Under the pieces are notes generated by a model, which saw nothing but the letters and a program-made list of their open reading frames with translations, had not been told where the DNA came from and made no database searches. A program made the translations under genes and the position numbers. Shown here piece after piece: positions 13,826 through 16,812 of a DNA stretch of 16,812 nt (its first letter is position 1; every line of letters starts with the position of its first letter). This DNA is from Chloroflexota bacterium (GTDB taxonomy: Bacteria > Chloroflexota > UBA11872): positions 4,180-20,991 of the forward strand of contig JAPPFO010000215.1 of NCBI GenBank assembly GCA_028875175.1, given 5' to 3'.

Positions 13826-14491
13826 GTGAGCCAGGTGTTGATCGCTCCCTCTATTCTCTCGGCCAACTTCGCCTCGCTTGGGAGCCAGGTCCGTGAGGCC
13901 GAAGCCGGTGGGGCCGACTGGATCCACGTGGACGTCATGGACGGCCACTTCGTCCCGCAGATCAGCTTCGGGGAGCCCATCGTCCGCGCCCTGCGCCCGG
14001 TCACGAAACTGCCGCTCGATGTTCACCTAATGATCGAGCCGGTAGAACCGCACCTGGAGGCGTTCGCGGCGGCGGGCGCCGACTCGATCACAATTCACGT
14101 GGAGGCCACGCCGGATCCGGCCCGCACGCTTCAGGCCATCAGCGACCTGGGCGTTCGCCCTGGGCTCACCTTGCGGCCCGGCACCCCCGTCTGGGCGATA
14201 TGGCCCTACCTGGAACTGGCGGAAGTCGTGCTGGTAATGACCGTGGAGCCCGGACGCGGCGGCCAAGCCTTCATGCCCGACATGCTGCCGCGAATCGCAC
14301 AGGTGGCCGAGCGGCTGGCTGCGCTCGACGGCGAACGCTGGCTTCAGGTCGACGGCGGGTTAAACCCTGCAACCACTGGCGCGGCCGTGCGGGCCGGGGC
14401 GCAGGTCATCGTGGCCGGATCGGCCGTATTTGGCCATGCGGGAGGCGTCGCGGCCGCGATTGACGGCCTGCGCGGGGCGGCCGCCGGCTAG
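13826..14491 (+). CDS. rpe: Ribulose-phosphate 3-epimerase
   Basis: Rpe interconverts ribulose-5-phosphate and xylulose-5-phosphate in the pentose phosphate and Calvin pathways. The TIM-barrel protein of 221 residues starts APSILSANFASLG. Active-site residues fit the family numbering: His34 and Asp36 in HVDVMDG, His67 in DVHLMI, and Asp176 in VDGG. The phosphate loop VEPGRGGQAF (140-149) has Arg where most enzymes have Phe (PGFGGQ). The GTG at 13826 is favoured by GGTGA nine bases upstream; the nearby ATG at 13818 is out of frame and meets TGA at once. Its stop overlaps that of convergent rpmB. The usual Firmicutes neighbours prpC, prkC and rsgA are not between rlmN and rpe. Confidence 0.95.
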   Translation: MSQVLIAPSILSANFASLGSQVREAEAGGADWIHVDVMDGHFVPQISFGEPIVRALRPVTKLPLDVHLMIEPVEPHLEAFAAAGADSITIHVEATPDPARTLQAISDLGVRPGLTLRPGTPVWAIWPYLELAEVVLVMTVEPGRGGQAFMPDMLPRIAQVAERLAALDGERWLQVDGGLNPATTGAAVRAGAQVIVAGSAVFGHAGGVAAAIDGLRGAAAG

Positions 14492-14694
14492 CCCAGGCGG
14501 TCGACTGTGCGAATACAGCGCGTACATATCTTCACGCGCTGGTAGCGGCCATCGATCATCAGCCGCTTACGCTGGACGTTCACGGACCACATCTTCTGTT
14601 TACGAGGAGCTTTCCGCTCCCAGCGACCGGACGCCGAGTGGCGAATGTGCCGGCCGAACTGGGGACCCGCGTCGCAAACTTCACAACGTGCCAA
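14488..14694 (-). CDS. rpmB: Large ribosomal subunit protein bL28, zinc-binding type
   Basis: L28 is a 50S protein near the E site. The 68 residues contain two CxxC knuckles, Cys4/Cys7 (CEVC) and Cys57/Cys60 (CTRC), making this the zinc-binding form. The sequence between has family features: a GxxIRHSxSG-like segment, WERKAPRKQ, and VKICTRCIRTV near the end. The TTG at 14694 is the start; GTAGG seven bases upstream is a plausible Shine-Dalgarno. It is transcribed opposite to its neighbours and shares the palindrome CTAG (14488-14491) with the rpe stop, so the two genes overlap by four bases tail to tail. Confidence 0.95.
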   Translation of the reverse strand: MARCEVCDAGPQFGRHIRHSASGRWERKAPRKQKMWSVNVQRKRLMIDGRYQRVKICTRCIRTVDRLG

Positions 14695-14710
14695 TGGCGT
14701 ACCTACTCCG

Positions 14711-14740
14711 TTGACGCAATCCCGACCGCGTCTCTAAGAT
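14711..14740 (+). promoter_or_regulatory. Sigma-70-type promoter for fakA-recG
   Basis: TTGACG (14711-14716), 18-base spacer, TAAGAT (14735-14740). The expected start of transcription is about 14747, leaving a short leader of some 34 bases before the ATG at 14781. The 18-base spacer equals that of the rpsU promoter. It lies within the gap between divergent rpmB and fakA and overlaps the likely rpmB leader. Confidence 0.65.
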
Positions 14741-14751
14741 CAAGCTTCACC

Positions 14752-14760
14752 ATGCTAGCA
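14752..14760 (-). promoter_or_regulatory. Possible extended -10 promoter of rpmB
   Basis: The minus strand reads TGC-TAGCAT (14760-14752), an extended -10 pattern about 58 bases before the rpmB start. No -35 match is visible. If used, it would give divergent, overlapping transcripts with fakA. Confidence 0.35.
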
Positions 14761-14780
14761 CCGCGAGAGCGTGGCCCCGT

Positions 14781-16421
14781 ATGACGCTGGCAGACTCCCG
14801 GACCGAGGCTTCCGACGTGCGCGACGGTCGTCGCTTCATGCACGCAATTGAGTACAGCCTGCGCTGGCTCGAAATCAACGCCGAGGCGATCGACCGCCTC
14901 AATGTCTATCCCGTGCCCGACGGCGACACCGGGACCAACATGGTCCTTACGCTGCGCGCCGCCATCCGCGAGGCGACGGATAACCCCTCCACCAACGTGG
15001 ACGCGGTGGCTGCGCACTTGGCGCGGGGCGCCTTGCTCGGTGCGCGAGGAAACTCCGGTGTCATCTTGTCCCAGATCATTCGCGGCCTTGCCGAGGGACT
15101 CGACGGCCACCGCGAGTTCGGCATCGCCGAGTTCAGCACCGCCCTCGAACGTGCCTACCAGGTTGGCTACAAGGCCGTCACCAATCCCGTCGAGGGCACC
15201 ATCCTCACCGTGGCCCGCGACGCCGGCGAAGCCGCCCAGGCCGCGCAGACCCAGGTCGAGTCGGTGGAGGAACTCATCGCGCAGGTCGTGGATGCCACCC
15301 GCGAGTCCGTGGCCAACACGCCCAACCTGCTGGACGTCCTGGCTGAAGCTGGTGTGGTGGACGCCGGCGGCCAGGGCCTGCACGTCATCTACGAGGGCCT
15401 ATTGCGGTCGATGCGCGGCGAGCCGCTGCCGGAGTTGGCTGATCTGGATCGGGCAACCGATGTCTTTGCCGCGTTCGCCGAGACCCACCAAGCCGACGAG
15501 CACGGATTCTGTACCGAATTTGTGGTGCACGGCACCGACCTGGACGCCGATGCGATGCGAAACGAGTTCGCCAAGATCGGCGAGTCGCTTCTGGTGGTGG
15601 GCGACAACAGCCTTGTGCGTGTGCATATTCACATCGAGAGGCCCGGCGACGTCTTTAACGCGGCCATGTCCTACGGCGAGATCGACCAGCTCAAGGCCGA
15701 CAACATGGACCTGCAGCAGGCACGAAACTTCGAGGGAGCGCTGGCCGAGGCGACCGAGCCGCCACCGCCAGCCAACGGCGTGATCGCGGTGGCCAGCGGC
15801 GAGGGCCTGGAAGAGGTCTTCCGCAGCCTGGGCGTGGACGTCGTGCGCGGCGGCCAGAGCATGAATCCCAGCGCGGGCGAACTGCTGGAAGCCATCGACC
15901 GCACGCCCGATGACTGGGCGGTGGTGCTCCCCAACAATTCCAACATCTATCTCACGGCCCGCCAGGCCGCCGAGCAGTCCGACAAGAACGTGCACGTCAT
16001 CGCCACGCGCACGCTGCCCCAGGGCTTCTCCGCCGCCCTGGCGTTCAATCCCGCCGACGCCTCCGAAAGCAACGCCGAGGCCATGAGCGAGGCTGCCGGT
16101 GACGTCACCACGTTGGAAGTCACCAAGGCGGTGCGCGACGCCGTGCTGGACGGCAACCCCGTCGCCGAAGGCGAATTCATGGGCCTGCTGGACGACAAGT
16201 TCGTCGCACGAGGCGAGATGCCGCACCCGGTCATCATGCAAATGCTGGAACAGGTTGCCGAAGACGAACCGGAAGCCCTCACGATCTACGTGGGCCAGGC
16301 CACGCCGGATTCGGCAGCCCGCGAACTCGCCGCGGAGATCAGCGAGCGATACCCGGACATGGATGTACAGACGGTGGCGGGCGGCCAGGACCACTACGAC
16401 TACATCATCGCGGTTGAGTAG
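14781..16421 (+). CDS. fakA: DAK2-domain fatty acid kinase subunit FakA (YloV family)
   Basis: FakA is the ATP-binding subunit that, with a fatty-acid-binding FakB (DegV) partner, phosphorylates fatty acids for use in phospholipid synthesis in Gram-positive bacteria. The N-terminal DAK2 kinase domain shows VYPVPDGDTGTNM (42-54, Mg and ATP-binding aspartates), GARGNSGVILSQ (87-98) and DAGGQGL (194-200). The middle domain has Cys244 in GFCTEFVV and His282/His284 in VHIHIERPG, matching the zinc-site region described for Staphylococcus FakA. A C-terminal domain (about 330-546) completes the 546-residue length, close to YloV. The ATG at 14781 lacks a strong Shine-Dalgarno. No FakB gene is seen here. 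recG follows after 15 bases, as in many Firmicutes, but the small Asp23 gene that usually precedes fakA is missing. Family assignment is firm; the substrate is inferred. Confidence 0.92.
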   Translation: MTLADSRTEASDVRDGRRFMHAIEYSLRWLEINAEAIDRLNVYPVPDGDTGTNMVLTLRAAIREATDNPSTNVDAVAAHLARGALLGARGNSGVILSQIIRGLAEGLDGHREFGIAEFSTALERAYQVGYKAVTNPVEGTILTVARDAGEAAQAAQTQVESVEELIAQVVDATRESVANTPNLLDVLAEAGVVDAGGQGLHVIYEGLLRSMRGEPLPELADLDRATDVFAAFAETHQADEHGFCTEFVVHGTDLDADAMRNEFAKIGESLLVVGDNSLVRVHIHIERPGDVFNAAMSYGEIDQLKADNMDLQQARNFEGALAEATEPPPPANGVIAVASGEGLEEVFRSLGVDVVRGGQSMNPSAGELLEAIDRTPDDWAVVLPNNSNIYLTARQAAEQSDKNVHVIATRTLPQGFSAALAFNPADASESNAEAMSEAAGDVTTLEVTKAVRDAVLDGNPVAEGEFMGLLDDKFVARGEMPHPVIMQMLEQVAEDEPEALTIYVGQATPDSAARELAAEISERYPDMDVQTVAGGQDHYDYIIAVE

Positions 16422-16436
16422 CGGCCAGCGGCGCTG

Positions 16437-16812
16437 ATGTCGGCCGACCCGGAGGCGGCGCTGGCGCGGGAAGCGCGGCGGCTGCTGGAGGCCGAGGCGT
16501 CGGCTGGATTCGACGACTCCTCGACTCCCGGCGGGATCTCGCGCTGGATTGCCAGCCGGGGCCGGAACACGAAGGCGTTGACGCGCCTGTCGCAGTACTC
16601 ACGGCTGCGGCCGCGCACCCGCGCGGACCTGGCGCGTGCCGTCCTCGCCGATCTGGGAACGGCCGCTCCGGCTCCCTCCCGCGGACGCGATGCTGATGCC
16701 TCCGTGACCGCACTGCCGGGGGTGGGCGCCGCCGCTGAGAAGCGGCTGGCTGCGCTTGGTATTCAGACGGTCAGCGATCTGCTCCATCACCGGCCGCGCC
16801 GCTACATCGATC
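16437..16812 (+). CDS. recG: ATP-dependent DNA helicase RecG, N-terminal fragment (runs off right edge)
   Basis: RecG remodels stalled forks and Holliday junctions. Only 125 residues are in the window. The start of the wedge domain is recognisable: TALPGVGAAAEKRLAALGI (91-109), then TVSDLLHHRPRRYID (111-125), the usual start of the fork-binding OB domain. Before it lies a ~90-residue helical, Arg/Ala-rich extension that E. coli RecG lacks but some other phyla have. The ATG at 16437 follows the fakA stop by 15 bases. The helicase motifs are outside the window. Confidence 0.88.
   Translation, partial: MSADPEAALAREARRLLEAEASAGFDDSSTPGGISRWIASRGRNTKALTRLSQYSRLRPRTRADLARAVLADLGTAAPAPSRGRDADASVTALPGVGAAAEKRLAALGIQTVSDLLHHRPRRYID

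Noticed and set aside
1..16812. CRISPR arrays, insertion sequences, prophage genes, riboswitches or toxin-antitoxin pairs
   Set aside because: I looked on both strands for regular repeats, terminal inverted repeats, transposase motifs and conserved riboswitch cores and saw none.

Overview
This is a high-GC bacterial chromosome segment packed with housekeeping genes. I see no phage, insertion sequence, CRISPR array or defence island, and no gene-free stretch longer than about 170 bases. GTG and TTG starts are common. The gene order resembles the conserved Firmicutes-type backbone. That order, bacterial S21 (bS21), the DUF1385 protein next to prfA and a PriA without helicase motifs suggest a Chloroflexota-like or related deep-branching high-GC lineage. 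This placement is an inference and cannot be proven from the window.

Layout. (1) Bases 1-2776, minus strand: an operon driven by a strong promoter at 2908-2937. It reads rpsU, yqeY, ybeY, ispE, tRNA-Gln(UUG) and then the N-terminal part of a GlmU-like UDP-GlcNAc pyrophosphorylase that runs off the left edge. The first ~100 bases are homopolymer-rich and look like a damaged contig end. (2) 2959-7191, plus strand: a WecA/TagO-type glycosyl-phosphate transferase, then rpmE, a DUF1385 membrane protein, prfA (RF1) and prmC (RF1/RF2 glutamine methyltransferase). (3) 7228-11793, plus strand: gmk, priA, def and fmt, with the last three junctions all 5 bases long. (4) 11891-14491, plus strand: a YugP-type zinc membrane peptidase, rlmN and rpe. 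(5) 14488-14694, minus strand: rpmB, convergent with rpe. (6) 14781 to the right edge, plus strand: a FakA/YloV-family DAK2 protein and the N-terminus of recG.

How they fit together. Most genes serve translation: ribosomal proteins S21, L31 and L28; rRNA and tRNA maturation or modification (YbeY, RlmN); initiation (Fmt) and N-terminal processing (Def); and termination (RF1, PrmC). A second theme is envelope precursors. IspE feeds isoprenoid (and so polyprenyl carrier) synthesis, GlmU makes UDP-GlcNAc, and the divergent WecA-like enzyme probably joins a sugar-phosphate to the lipid carrier. A third is replication and recombination (PriA, RecG), with Gmk supplying GDP.

The observations most worth attention are: a PriA in which all the ATPase/helicase motifs I could locate are replaced while all eight zinc cysteines remain; a tRNA-Gln gene whose encoded CCA directly touches the ATG of the downstream glmU-like gene; a factor-independent terminator inside the rpsU leader that looks like an attenuator; and a compressed version of the Firmicutes gmk-to-recG gene order that lacks several of its usual members.
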